This document shows positions 52,901 through 62,103 of a stretch of 64,000 bases of DNA, in pieces (within the stretch, counting starts at the first letter, position 1; each line of letters opens with the position of its first letter). The notes under the pieces were generated by a model, which ran no database searches, was not told the DNA's origin, and was given only the letters and a program-made list of their open reading frames with translations. The stretch comes from Aplectana chamaeleonis. Lineage: Eukaryota > Nematoda > Chromadorea > Rhabditida > Cosmocercidae. The translations under genes and the position numbers were made by a program. The stretch covers positions 1,022,501 to 1,086,500 of the forward strand of contig JAPDOI010000122.1 of the NCBI GenBank assembly GCA_029168955.1, read 5' to 3'.

Positions 52901-55900
52901 CAGCTTTAAGCCGAACAGCGCTACATAGGTTGGGCGAATCCTGTTTTAATGCCCTGAGGGCACATAGGTGCGGCTTCAGGCTTGAAAACCACAGTATGCA
53001 TTTGGCGGTCTAGGTGCGAAAACGCACCTCAAATTTCGTGGACGCAGCTTTAAGCCGAACAGCGCTACATAGGTTGGGCGAATCCTGTTTTCATGCCCTT
53101 AGGGCACATAGGTGCGGCTTCAGGCTTGAAAAACACAGTATGTAATTGGCTATCTGGATGCGAAAACGCACCCCAAATTTCGTGGACGCAGCTTTAAGCC
53201 GAACAGCGCTACATAGGTTGGGCGAATCCTGTTTTCATGCCCTGAGGGCACATAGGTGCGGCTTCAGGCTTGAAAACCACAGTATGCATTTATGGTCTGG
53301 GTGCGAAAACGCACCTCAAATTTCGTGGACGCAGCTTTAAGCCGAACAGTGCTACGTAGGTTGGGCGCATCTTGTTTTCAAGCCCTGAGGGCACATAGGT
53401 GCGGCTTCAGGCTTGAAAACCACAGTATGCATTTGGCGGTCTGGGTGCGAAAACGCACCTCAAATTTCGTGGACGCAGCTTTAAGCCGAACAGCGCTACT
53501 TAGGTGGGCGGAGCCTGTTTTCATGCCTTGAGGGCACATAGGTGCGGCTTCAGGCTTGAAAACCACATTTTGTAATTGGCTAACTGGATGCGAAAGCGAA
53601 AACGCACCCCAAATTTCGTGGACGCAGCTTTAAGCCGAACAGCGCTACATAGGTTGGGCGGAGCCTGTTTTCATGCCCTGAGGGCACGTAGGTGCGGCTT
53701 CAGGCTTGAAAACCACAGTATGTAATTGGCTATCTGGATGCGAAAACGCACCTAAGATTTCGTGGACGCAGCTTTAAGCCGAACAGCGCTACATAGGATG
53801 GGCGGAGCCTGTTTTCATGCCCTGAGGGCACATAGGTGCGGCTTCAGGCTTGAAAACCACAGCATGTAATCGGCTATCTGGATGCGAAAACGCACCTCAG
53901 ATTTCGTGGACGCAGCTTTAAGCCGAACAGCGCTACATAGGTTGGGCGGAGCCTGTTTTCATGCCCTGAGGGCACGTAGGTGCGGCTTCAGGCTTGAAAA
54001 CCGCAGTATGTAATTGGCTATCTGGATGCGAAAACGCACCCCAAATTTCGTGGACGCAGCTTTAAGCCGAACAGCGCTACATAGGTTGGGCGGAGCCTGT
54101 TTTCATGCCCTGAGGGCACATAGGTGCGGCTTCAGGCTTGAAAACCACAGTATGTAATTGGCTATCTGGATGCGAAAACGCACCTCAGATTTCGTGGACG
54201 CAGCTTTAAGCCGAACAGCGCTACATAGGGTGGGCGGAGCCTGTTTTCATGCCCTGAGGGCACATAGGTGCGGCTTCAGGCTTGAAAGCCACAGAATGTA
54301 ATTGGCTATCTGGGTGCGAAAACGCACCCCAAATTTCGTGGACGCAGCTTTAAGCCGAACAGCGCTACATAGAGTGGGCGGAGCCCGTTTTTATGCCCTG
54401 AGGGCACATAGGTGCGGCTTCAGGCTTGAAAACCACAGTATGTAATTGGCTATCTGGATGCAAAACGCACCCCGAATTCCGTGGACGCAGCTTTAAGCCG
54501 AACAGCGCTACATAGGGTGGGCGGAGCCTGTTTTCATGCCCTGAGGGCACATAGGTGCGGCTTCAGGCTTGAAAACCACAGTATATAATTGGCTATCTGG
54601 ATGCAAAACGCACCCCGAATTCCGTGGACGCAGCTTTAAGCCGAACAGCGCTACATAGAATGGGCGGAGCCTGTTTTCATGCCTTGAGGGCACATAGGTG
54701 CGGCTTCAGGCTTGAAAAAACACAGTATGTAATTGGCTATCTGGATGCGAAAACGCACTCCAAATTTCGTGGACGCAGCTTTAAGCCGAACAGCGCTACA
54801 TAGAATGGGCGGAGCCTGTTTTCATGCCTTGAGGGCACATAGGTGCGGCTTCAGGCTTGAAAACCACAGTATGTAATTGGCTATCTGGATGCAAAACGCA
54901 CCCCGAATTCCGTGGACGCAGCTTTAAGCCGAACAGCGCTACATAGGTTGGGCGGAGCCTGTTTTCATGCCCTGAGGGCACGTAGGTGCGGCTTCAGGCT
55001 TGAAAACCACAGTATGTAATTGGCTATCTGGATGCAAAACGCACCCCGAATTCCGTGGACGCAGCTTTTAGCCGAACAGCGCTACATAGGTTGGGCGGAG
55101 CCTGTTTTCATGCCCTGAGGGCACGTAGGTGCGGCTTCAGGCTTGAAAACCACAGTATGTAATTGGCTATCTGGATGCGAAAACGCACCTCAGATTTCGT
55201 GGACGCAGCTTTAAGCCGAACAGCGCTACATAGGATGGGCGGAGCCTGTTTTCATGCCCTGAGGGCACATAGGTGCGGCTTCAGGCTTGAAAACCACAGC
55301 ATGTAATTGGCTATCTGGATGCGAAAACGCACCCCAAATTTCGTGGTTGCAGCTTCAAGCCGAACAGCTCTACATAGGTTGGGCGGAGCCTGTTTTCATG
55401 CCCTGAGGGCACATAGGTGCGGCTTCAGGCTTGAAAACCACAGTATGTAATTGGCTATCTGGATGCGAAAACGCACCTCAGATTTCGTGGACGCAGCTTT
55501 AAGCCGAACAGCGCTACATAGGGTGGGCGGAGCCTGTTTTCATGCCCTGAGTGCACATAGGTGCGGCTTCAGGCTTGAAAACCACAGCATGTAATTGGCT
55601 ATCTGGGTGCGAAAACGCACCCCAAATTTCGTGGACGCAGCTTTAAGCCGAACAGCGCTACATAGAGTGGGCGGAGCCCGTTTTTATGCCCTGAGGGCAC
55701 ATAGGTGCGGCTTCAGGCTTGAAAACCACAGTACGTAATTGGCTATCTGGGTGCGAAAACGCACCTCAAATTTCGTGGACGCAGCTTTAAGCCGAACAGC
55801 GCTACATAGGGTGGGCGGAGCCTGTTTTCATGCCCTGAGGGCACATAGGTGCGACTTCCGGCTTGAAAACCACAGTATATAATTGGCTATCTGGATGCAA

Positions 55901-56091
55901 AACGCACCCCGAATTTCGTGTACGCAGCTTTAAGCCGAACAGCGCTACATAGGGTGGGCGGAGCCTGTTTTCATGCCCTGAGGGCACATAGGTGCGGTTT
56001 CAGGCATGACAACCACATTTAGTAATTGGCTATCGAAAAAAATGCACCCAACTTTTCATGGACGCAGCTTTAAGCCGAACAGCGCTACATA

Positions 56092-56419
56092 GGGAGGAGT
56101 CCATGAAAAAATCGATAGCTGTGTAATATTTACAAGTATTTGACGAAATTTGAATTAGGGAGTTTCGCGTTGCTACAAGTTAAGAACGGTCTTTGAAGAC
56201 CCATTTTTAGGTGTGATACAATCGATTGTATCATACCTGAAATTGGGTCTCAAAAGACCGTTTTCAACCGGTTAAAAGAATGGAATTGATTATTCGGGTC
56301 CGTGGCTAGGTTTTCCGCACGTTGTAGCTACGCGAAACTCCCTAATTGAAAGTTCGATAAATACTCGTAGATATTCCACAACGATCGAGGACTTGAACAT
56401 TTTTTCGTGGACCCCACGC
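56092..56419. mobile_element. Palindromic core separating oppositely oriented satellite monomers
   Basis: An imperfect inverted repeat of about 330 bp centred on the perfect 20-bp palindrome TGATACAATCGATTGTATCA (56215-56234). Matching arm segments include ATTAGGGAGTTTCGCGT on the left (56154-56170) and its complement around 56326-56345 on the right, and AACGGTCTTTGAAGACCC paired with GGGTCTCAAAAGACCGTT. The outer limits, near 56100 and 56415, pair TCCATGAAAAAAT with a complementary TTTTTTCGTGGA. No open frame of note. It behaves as the centre of a foldback element whose arms are the 144-bp satellite. Confidence 0.75.
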
Positions 56420-56693
56420 AATGTAGCGCTGTTCGGCTTCAAGCTGCGTCCATGAAAATTTTAGTGCGTTTTCAGGTTTTCGTATCCGGATACCCAATTA
56501 CTAAATGTGTTTTTTATGCCTGAAACCGCACCTATGTGCCCTCAGGGCATAAAAATAGGCTCCACCCTCCTTATGTAGCGCTCTTGGGCTTGAAGCTGCG
56601 ATCATGAAATTTTGAGTGCGTTTTCACATGCGGACATTCGTATTCAAAATGTGGGTTCTGCGCCCGCCATCGCATCTATGTGCCCTCAGGGCA
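56420..56693 (-). repeat. Two inverted 144-bp satellite monomers
   Basis: On the minus strand this segment reads as two diverged array-2 monomers. The plus-strand forms ATGTAGCGCTGTTCGGCTTC and TGTGCCCTCAGGGCATAAA are reverse complements of array landmarks. The outer of the two (56551-56693) shares the ATAGATGCG, TGTGAAAACGCA, TTTCATG and AGCCCAA variants with the first monomer of the array at 39159. Confidence 0.75.
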
Positions 56694-56799
56694 TGATAAT
56701 TCTATGCTTCAGGCGATATCGCATCTTGGACACGAGTCAGTTTCGTGGAGTAATTTGCAAGAGATATAAAAGTGAGCAATGCTCTTCTCAAATACTCAA
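56694..56799. other. Short low-copy sequence right of array 2
   Basis: A bit of AT-rich sequence containing ATATAAAAG near 56763. The motif resembles a TATA element but no transcript can be supported. Confidence 0.2.
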
Positions 56800-57222
56800 C
56801 TATCCATTGTTTCCCAGAATTTCGTCATTTTCCACCTTTGGCGGGATTGAACCTGTGAATCCGAAATCGCCTACAATTGCATCTTCGAGCAAGAAATTCC
56901 AGAACATCTGTGTCATTTCGTTGACAGGATAGCTCGCTTGTAATGACCTCGATGACAGCGAATACTCAACACCACCTTTGCTGTCATATCCAGGAGCGCT
57001 TCGGCGACACACTATACCTGGCCAAGACTCCTCCTCCATGTCAGAGTCATTAACGATGGTCATGCTACTGTCGTCTATTATCTTGAATGCTTTATCACCA
57101 ATGAATTGTAGGCTCTTCTCATGTGTTCCTGCCTTATTTTTACATCTCCATTCCATATCCTGCCTCACTAGTTTTTTTGGCAGTTGTTTCGCGCTGTTCA
57201 GTTTCTTTTTTGATCTCCTGTC
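56800..57222 (-). CDS. Unidentified coding-like open frame, possible terminal exon or pseudogene fragment
   Basis: A 140-codon minus-strand frame bounded upstream by an in-frame TGA (57223-57225) and ending in TAG at 56800. The first methionine in frame is about 22 codons in. The product starts with a basic cluster (RRSKKK), has an acidic stretch (DSDMEEES) in the middle, and ends with a mixed, globular-looking segment containing aromatic residues (MFWNFLLED). Unlike the array frames, the residue composition is balanced and non-repetitive. The same frame is open again upstream of the TGA to 57444, with a charged segment just before the stop, so either a stop has broken a longer gene or an intron boundary lies there. 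A CAG at 57220-57218 could serve as acceptor but lacks a pyrimidine tract. I do not recognise the family. Confidence 0.35.
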   Translation of the reverse strand, partial: DRRSKKKLNSAKQLPKKLVRQDMEWRCKNKAGTHEKSLQFIGDKAFKIIDDSSMTIVNDSDMEEESWPGIVCRRSAPGYDSKGGVEYSLSSRSLQASYPVNEMTQMFWNFLLEDAIVGDFGFTGSIPPKVENDEILGNNG

Positions 57223-57449
57223 TCATTTTGCTCTCTCAGTATGATCTCCACTTTTATTTTGACCTCTTATTGTGATCTCACTTTGCCGTCTCTGTTTGCC
57301 ATCCTTTTTGATATAAACGGTATTTCTCTCAACCCACCCCCCCCCCGCCCTGATAGAGGTCTGTCTTGGTTCTTGGTTGACCGAAGGTCCGACCCCAATC
57401 CCTAAGGGCGTCGACGGATCCGACCCCCCTTTGTGATACATCACGCATC
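57223..57449 (-). other. Possible upstream continuation of the broken open frame
   Basis: In the same minus-strand frame as 56800-57222, 73 codons remain open from 57444 down to the TGA at 57223-57225. The last 30 or so codons are rich in charged residues like the sequence after the stop. The first part crosses a C10 run (57337-57346) and looks non-coding. Read together with the downstream frame this may be one pseudogene, or separate exonic and intronic sequence. Confidence 0.2.
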
Positions 57450-58492
57450 AGGCTCCGTCCATACGTGGCGAGAGCGTGCGATTATGCAAAATCGATGGTC
57501 ATCGTGGGCACACGATTCGCTAGCCGCTCACAGGCGCTCCTTCTCGCGCGTCCTCGCCCGCTCGCTCTCGCGCGCTTGCGCCAGCACCACGAAGCAAGCA
57601 GCAAGTTTCAAGCTTACTGCTTCATCACTGAAGCAGGTGGCATTAAACCTGTATCAAAACTACTGCCCTTGTTTTTCATAATCCCACCACGGAAGTCGAA
57701 AACCGTGGAAAACCATCAGCCGTTGCACCGACTCGAGCGATTGATCACCCGATCAAACTTTTTTCAATCGAATCAACACGAGGTAGGGGGTGTTTGCCTG
57801 TGTTAATTACCTGGCAGCGTTGAGGAGCGTCGAGAGGCGCACAACAGCGGGAACGCCCGCTCTCGCCACGTATGGACGCTGCCTCACGCCGAACCGTGGT
57901 GTGTAATTCTGTCTGTCTCTGTGTGAGTCCGCGTGCAGCAATTGAATGATTAGAAGATCGGTTGGTTACTCATGAGAAATATAGTGGTTTTGTGATGAGT
58001 GTGGATCGATTTCGAGTGTTAGAGTAGCTCTGCCTTTCATCCGTTACGCAGCGTCAATACGTCGCTAGAGCGGGCGTTCCCGCTGTTCTGCGCCTCTCGA
58101 CGCTCTTCAACGCTGGAGCAGACTGTGCCTGCATATTAACACAGGCAAACACCCCCTACCTCGTGTTGATTTGATTGGAAATGTTCGACCGGGTGATCAA
58201 TCGCTCGAGTCGGCGGAACGCTGACGATTTTCCACAGTTTTTGACTTCCGTGATGGGATTATGGAAAACAAGGGCAATATTTTTTCGCTACGGGTTCAAT
58301 GCCACCTGCTCTAGTGATGGAGCATTACGCTTGAAACCTGTTGCTTGCTTCGTGGTGCTGGCGTAAGCGCGCGAGAGCGAGCGGGCGAGGGCGCGCGAGA
58401 AGGAGCGCATGTGAGCGGCAAGCGAATCGTGTGCCCCCGATGACCATCGATTTTGCGTAACCGCACGCTCTCGCCACGTATGGACGGAGCCT
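57450..58492. mobile_element. 1.04-kb foldback element with nested inverted termini
   Basis: The arms 57450-57882 and 58048-58492 are inverted copies, with a 165-bp spacer. The ends are AGGCTCCGTCCATACGTGGC and its complement. The terminal motif GTCCATACGTGGCGAGAGCG also appears at the inner end of each arm in the opposite sense (57859-57878 and about 58053-58072), so each arm is itself a small inverted-repeat unit and the whole is a palindrome of palindromes. The arms carry GC-rich GCGCGC/CTCGC stretches. No transposase is encoded. A diverged solo arm lies at 38151-38480. Confidence 0.75.
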
Positions 58493-58623
58493 TAAAGGCA
58501 GTGGTCGCGATCAATTATGCTTGCCGTTTTTTTCTTTTTAAACCCTTTTCTAGATCTCGAGGAGTAGGACCTATAAGGAAAAATCACAAAAAAAAACACT
58601 GCTTTGGGCCAAATTTGAAGCCA
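58493..58623. other. Short low-copy spacer
   Basis: AT-rich spacer with an A9 run near 58588. No gene, RNA or structured repeat is recognised. Confidence 0.3.
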
Positions 58624-59040
58624 GGGCCCGTAGTAAACCCCCGGTGCGCTGAGGTGAGCTCCCTGCATGCGGTCACCTAGTGCAGGGAAGAATGGCCGCA
58701 TCAATCGAACCGTCACACGGTTAGCGATGGCTGGTCTCCCTGCGGGTGGAAATGGTGACCACACGGCTGGCTCGACGCACTAATGGTGCGAAGAGGGTCA
58801 CCTCCGCGTATGCTGGCAGCTGTTGGGGCAAGGAGAAATAGCACAGGTTGCGCGAAGACCCAGCGCTGCTGTCATTTGAACCCCGTGAGTTGCCCCCTTG
58901 CAACTTACGGTTCTCGCATGACGGTCGTCGCACTCCGCAGGTTTGCGTTCCACATTCTCGTACAGTAAGCCGAAATCAACGGCCAAAATCAAGTCATGCT
59001 GAGTGGGTGGATTTTCTGCGAGCGCAAAACAGCTGATGGC
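58624..59040 (-). repeat. Dispersed GC-rich repeat, copy 1
   Basis: The start (58624-58660) is a reverse-complement match of the segment 60759-60793; both contain TTTACTACGGGCCC preceded by CTCAGCGC and a G run. The GC-rich zone, with no coding similarity I recognise, extends to about 59040 and contains several short inverted motifs such as GGTCACC. Open frames on both strands overlap and are not supported as genes. The full repeat boundaries are uncertain. Confidence 0.4.
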
Positions 59041-59346
59041 AGCCGTATTTCCTCAATATCTGTCTAGTAATTCATTCCTATAGTACAAAGGTGAGTTTTC
59101 TAGCATAAGAAGTTGTTCTTAAAACTATTTCTGTTTTTTCGTATCCATAAACGTTATCCGTTCTACAGTTTTTTTATTGCTTGCTGAACTCTTTTGATTA
59201 AAGCAAATCGATTTATAGAGCTGTGAGGGCGTTGAAGTATTCGGGTTTTCATTTTTCGGCCTATTTGAAAGCACGACATTCGAATATATAGCAACCAATT
59301 ATTCGAATATTCGAATTGCTGAATCATTCTGGGTGTCCTAAAAATA
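59041..59346. other. AT-rich spacer
   Basis: Low-complexity AT-rich sequence; ATTCGAAT motifs begin near 59278. No gene seen. Confidence 0.35.
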
Positions 59347-59422
59347 CGATATTCGAGATATACATTTATTCGAAAGCTAGCGTGAAATGATATTCGAAAT
59401 ATACTTTTATTCGAAAGCTCAA
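59347..59422. repeat. Two-copy ATTCGA-rich tandem repeat
   Basis: The segment GATATTCGAGATATACATTT with its continuation TATTCGAAAGCT (about 59348-59379) recurs as GATATTCGAAATATACTTTT with the same continuation (about 59389-59420). The copies lie 41 bp apart with a few substitutions. Confidence 0.6.
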
Positions 59423-60176
59423 CAACATCGAAAATTAGAATATGGTTTCTTTATGGTTGCCTCTAGGTCTGAAACGAAAGAAGTTTTCATTCGTAATGAT
59501 TTCCGCCCCAGTTAAAAAATGTGGGACCGTTGGACATTTTCAAGGAGAAATTTAGGAAATCTGGGAATTCAGTTAAGCCTGACCCTAGTCCCTCAACATG
59601 GGCTCGTCATAGTACCATAATTCGGTTTTCAAACAGAAAAGGTCTAACACGCAAATTAAAAGTTCAGAGCGGACCAGTTCACCCAGCGTTCTTCCCACAA
59701 TGCCAGAAACAACTCAAACGACCCTTGAAAAAGAACAATAGTGGGAAACAAGAAAACCCTATCCCAAAACTGTTTTAGTCTCAACCACGGCCACCGAAAC
59801 CTTACAGATAATTATCGAAACAACTTCCCATGCAAAGAGCTACTCCTGATATTGCAGGAAGACAACACAAGAGATAAAACATGAATACTTAACGTGCATA
59901 GAAAAGATTTATGAAGACCTAGTGCAAGTTCATACGCCATCCCTTGTCAGATATGCAGTCGAATGTCAAAAATGAGCAGTATTTAAATGCTCATTTTCTT
60001 GCAATTGTTGGATCTTTGTTTATCAAGGCTGCTACCGCGGCTTGCTTGCTATATGGGGTCCTGAAATTCCCTTAGTTGGTAAAACTTGTTTCTCCCAGGT
60101 AGACTCTGTTTCAGTTCAAGTGAACTCCTGTTTTCGATTATCACTGCGCGGAGCGGTGGCTTTTTCGTCGGAACTT
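59423..60176. other. Low-copy sequence with one weak open frame
   Basis: An 85-codon plus-strand frame (59521-59778) has no in-frame ATG at its start and follows a TAA by three codons. Its lysine- and proline-rich product resembles no family I can name. Otherwise this stretch shows no feature I can support. Confidence 0.25.
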
Positions 60177-60255
60177 CCATATCACTAGTGATATCACTAC
60201 TGTCACTGGTGATAATCAAATATTTCACTGGTGATATTTTCGCTGGTGATAATCG
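60177..60255. repeat. CACTRGTGATA palindromic microrepeat
   Basis: The motif CACTGGTGATA or a close variant occurs four to five times within 80 bp. It includes the perfect 16-bp palindrome ATATCACTAGTGATAT at 60179-60194. The motif is nearly self-complementary, so the segment can fold in several registers. Confidence 0.6.
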
Positions 60256-60544
60256 AAATCCACAGGTCACTAGGGGTTTCCGAGAGCCTAAAGATACGCT
60301 CCTCAAACTCTAAACGGCCCAAATTACCTGATTGGACGAAATTTCATCAAGCCACGCATTACCTGTGCCGTTTCACACGACGTAGTGAAGTACTAGCATA
60401 ATAAATTATGCAAGAACATTCCCGTAGCGAAGATTGAAAAATCCACATGTCGTTCATTGCCCTCCGCTCCATCTAACACATTTATTGCACAGTCAAGCAC
60501 TCTTTCGTAAAAGGCATGCATTACAATTTATTTGCAAAATTTTT
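60256..60544. other. Low-copy sequence, nothing recognised
   Basis: No supported gene or repeat in this stretch. Confidence 0.3.
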
Positions 60545-60617
60545 CGACTTGACGGTAATCGAACTGGAGACACGCGCGTCTAAGCCCTGGTCGGTAACCA
60601 CTAGGCAATGGGTCCCA
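60545..60617 (-). repeat. Degenerate tRNA-like sequence (probable SINE head or tRNA pseudogene)
   Basis: Read on the minus strand the segment has an A-box-like GCCTAGTGGTTACC (about 60608-60593) and a B-box-like AGTTCGATTAC (60565-60555) about 40 bp apart, the spacing found in tRNA genes. The acceptor and T stems do not pair: bases flanking TTCGATT are CTCCAG and ACCGT. It is therefore not a functional tRNA as it stands. A tRNA-derived SINE head or a decayed tRNA gene both fit. Confidence 0.45.
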
Positions 60618-60734
60618 TACGTTAACTCTCATGTCCACTCCTTGTGACCACTGGCCTTTCTCATTGAGTGAAGACCTCTCGCCTGCCATTGATCGCTCAT
60701 CACAGTATCGGCTGATTGCACGGGGCCGATGAGG

Positions 60735-60793
60735 CACCTCAGCGCGCAGCCGTCTTGTCATCTCAGCGCGGATGGGGAGTTTACTACGGGCCC
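60735..60793 (+). repeat. Dispersed GC-rich repeat, copy 2
   Basis: Plus-strand relative of the 58624 repeat. The shared part is CATCTCAGCGCGGATGGGG followed by AGTTTACTACGGGCCC (60759-60793). A second CACCTCAGCGCG at 60735 suggests a small internal duplication of the same motif. It sits about 120 bp from the tRNA-like sequence, so both may belong to one composite repeat. Confidence 0.45.
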
Positions 60794-61412
60794 AGAACTT
60801 TCCTCTCATTTGATGGTGGACGAGCCCACTCTACATCATCGGCATCGATAATTTCTAATATAAAGAATATTAGCTGGCTTGAAATTGAATTTCAATCAAT
60901 GAACCCCTGGATTTATGTACACATCTAGTCAAAAACATTGACTGGAGTGCTTTCTTTCATTGCTCAACTGTTTTTATTAGGTAAATTTGCATTTATTTCT
61001 TCCTCTGAATGTCTGTGTGATTTTTGACTGCTCGGCATGAGACTGCGATGTTTTCGGTCGGCGCTGTGCACGTGTGCACGAACTGGCGTCTTTAGGCCCT
61101 AGGAACTCTATTTTTAGACCGTTTTTCACTGCGCTACCTTCATAGTTTTTCAGCTGTTTTTGATCTAAGCTGATTTTTGTAGTATTTTCTTTAAAGCCAC
61201 AGTCCAAGCTCGAAATCGTTTTGCCGTTTTTAACCAATTTTGGAGGAAATTTCACGCTGATCACAATGATGTCTCCAGAATCGCTCAGAACTCACTACGA
61301 ACGGAGTTACGGCCTCTCAAAAATTTTAATTTTGAACGGGTAGAAGTTTGCGGACGAATGTCTCGAGCCTGTGTTTTCTCGTTATTCGCAGCCATCATTC
61401 TAAAGCAGGTGA
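60794..61412. other. Low-copy sequence, nothing recognised
   Basis: No supported gene. The region includes a short palindromic GTGCACGTGTGCAC at 61067-61080, probably incidental. Confidence 0.35.
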
Positions 61413-62044
61413 GAATTCCTGAAAGTTTAGGTTCCTGGAAAAGTAAAGATTTGGCATGGCCATAGAAATATACTCAGTTAAAGAGGGAAAATAAAGAAAA
61501 ATGAAAAAAGGTTTTGAAATATTCCTGAGAACGATTTGGCGTAGAATATATTGTTTTCGGGAAATGAAGTGAATTAGTTGAAAGTATGATTTGGCAGTCG
61601 AGTTTGAACCAACTATTGATAAGAGTTGTGCAAAACGAGAGATCGCCTTGTCTGTGCTTATCCGTAGAAAATATCAGAGCAAAATGGCGTGAAATGGGAA
61701 GCATCAAAGCTTTTTCAGGAGCTGTAATGCGGCGGTCTTCACGTATTAGGTGAAGTAAAATCAACACGCGTGATTTCGCTTTGATATGTTCTACGGATAA
61801 GCACAGACAAGGCAATCTCTCGTTTTGCACAACTCTTATCAATAGTTGGTTCAAACTCGACTGCCAAATCATACTTTCAACTATTTCACTTCATTTCCCG
61901 AAAAACAATATATTCTACGCCAAATTGTTCTCAGGAATATTTCAAAACCTTTTTCATTTTCTTTATTTTCCTCTTTAACTGAGTATATTTCTATGGCCAT
62001 GCCAAATCTTTACTTTTGCCAGGAACCTAAACTTTCAGGAATTT
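61413..62044. mobile_element. 632-bp inverted-repeat element (MITE-like)
   Basis: The arms 61413-61691 and 61765-62044 are inverted copies of about 280 bp with few mismatches and small indels, separated by a 73-bp spacer. The outer ends are GAATTCCTGAAAGTTTAGG and its complement. Open frames on opposite strands give nearly the same peptide, which is simply a consequence of the inverted repeat. The element ends 60 bp before satellite array 3. No transposase is encoded. Confidence 0.8.
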
Positions 62045-62103
62045 CATTTATTTTTCCGAAAGGTTTCCTTTCTAACATGATTTATGCCTGATGGTGTTAG
62101 GTG

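Larger units (their letters stand above)
39159..56091 (+). repeat. Satellite array 2: ~117 copies of a 144-bp monomer
   Basis: An exemplar monomer is 41438-41581. It begins with the palindrome TGCCCTGAGGGCA, contains GCGGCTTCAGGCTTGAAAAC, then a hairpin-forming TGCGAAAACGCA, then TTTCGTGGACGCAGCTTTAA and CCGAACAGCGCTACATAGG. Two subfamilies are interspersed. Type A has TATGTAATTGGCTATCTGGA and mostly GGGCGGAGCC; type B has TATGCATTTGGCGGTCTGGG and mostly GGGCGAATCC. Monomers at both ends are the most diverged. Because 144 bp equals 48 codons, type B stretches stay open in one frame, but type A introduces TAA, so these frames are not annotated as genes. Confidence 0.95.

Noticed and set aside
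39787..55987. Open frames of 60-176 codons in array 2 with a 48-residue repeat
   Set aside because: 144 bp is a multiple of three, so stop-free type B monomers stay in frame. Type A monomers bring in TAA, and frames exist on both strands.
2585..56091. CRISPR array
   Set aside because: Repeats are contiguous or nested with no unique spacers, no cas genes exist and the context is eukaryotic.
39159..56091. CENP-B box in the 144-bp monomer (TTTCGTGGACGCAG)
   Set aside because: Only TTCG matches; the required downstream A and CGGG positions of the CENP-B box do not fit.
39159..56693. Helitron with internal tandem repeats
   Set aside because: Helitron ends are not inverted repeats. Here the two ends are inverted relatives, and I see no CTAG-type 3' end with an adjacent hairpin at the boundary.
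58453..59036. Overlapping open frames on both strands near 58.5-59.0 kb
   Set aside because: They lie in a GC-rich dispersed repeat, overlap each other on both strands and contain no recognised motif.
60545..60617. Functional tRNA gene
   Set aside because: The internal boxes are roughly placed but the acceptor and T stems do not pair.
61474..61978. Two similar open frames on opposite strands as a gene pair
   Set aside because: They are the two arms of one inverted repeat read on opposite strands. The sequence is AT-rich and lacks domains.
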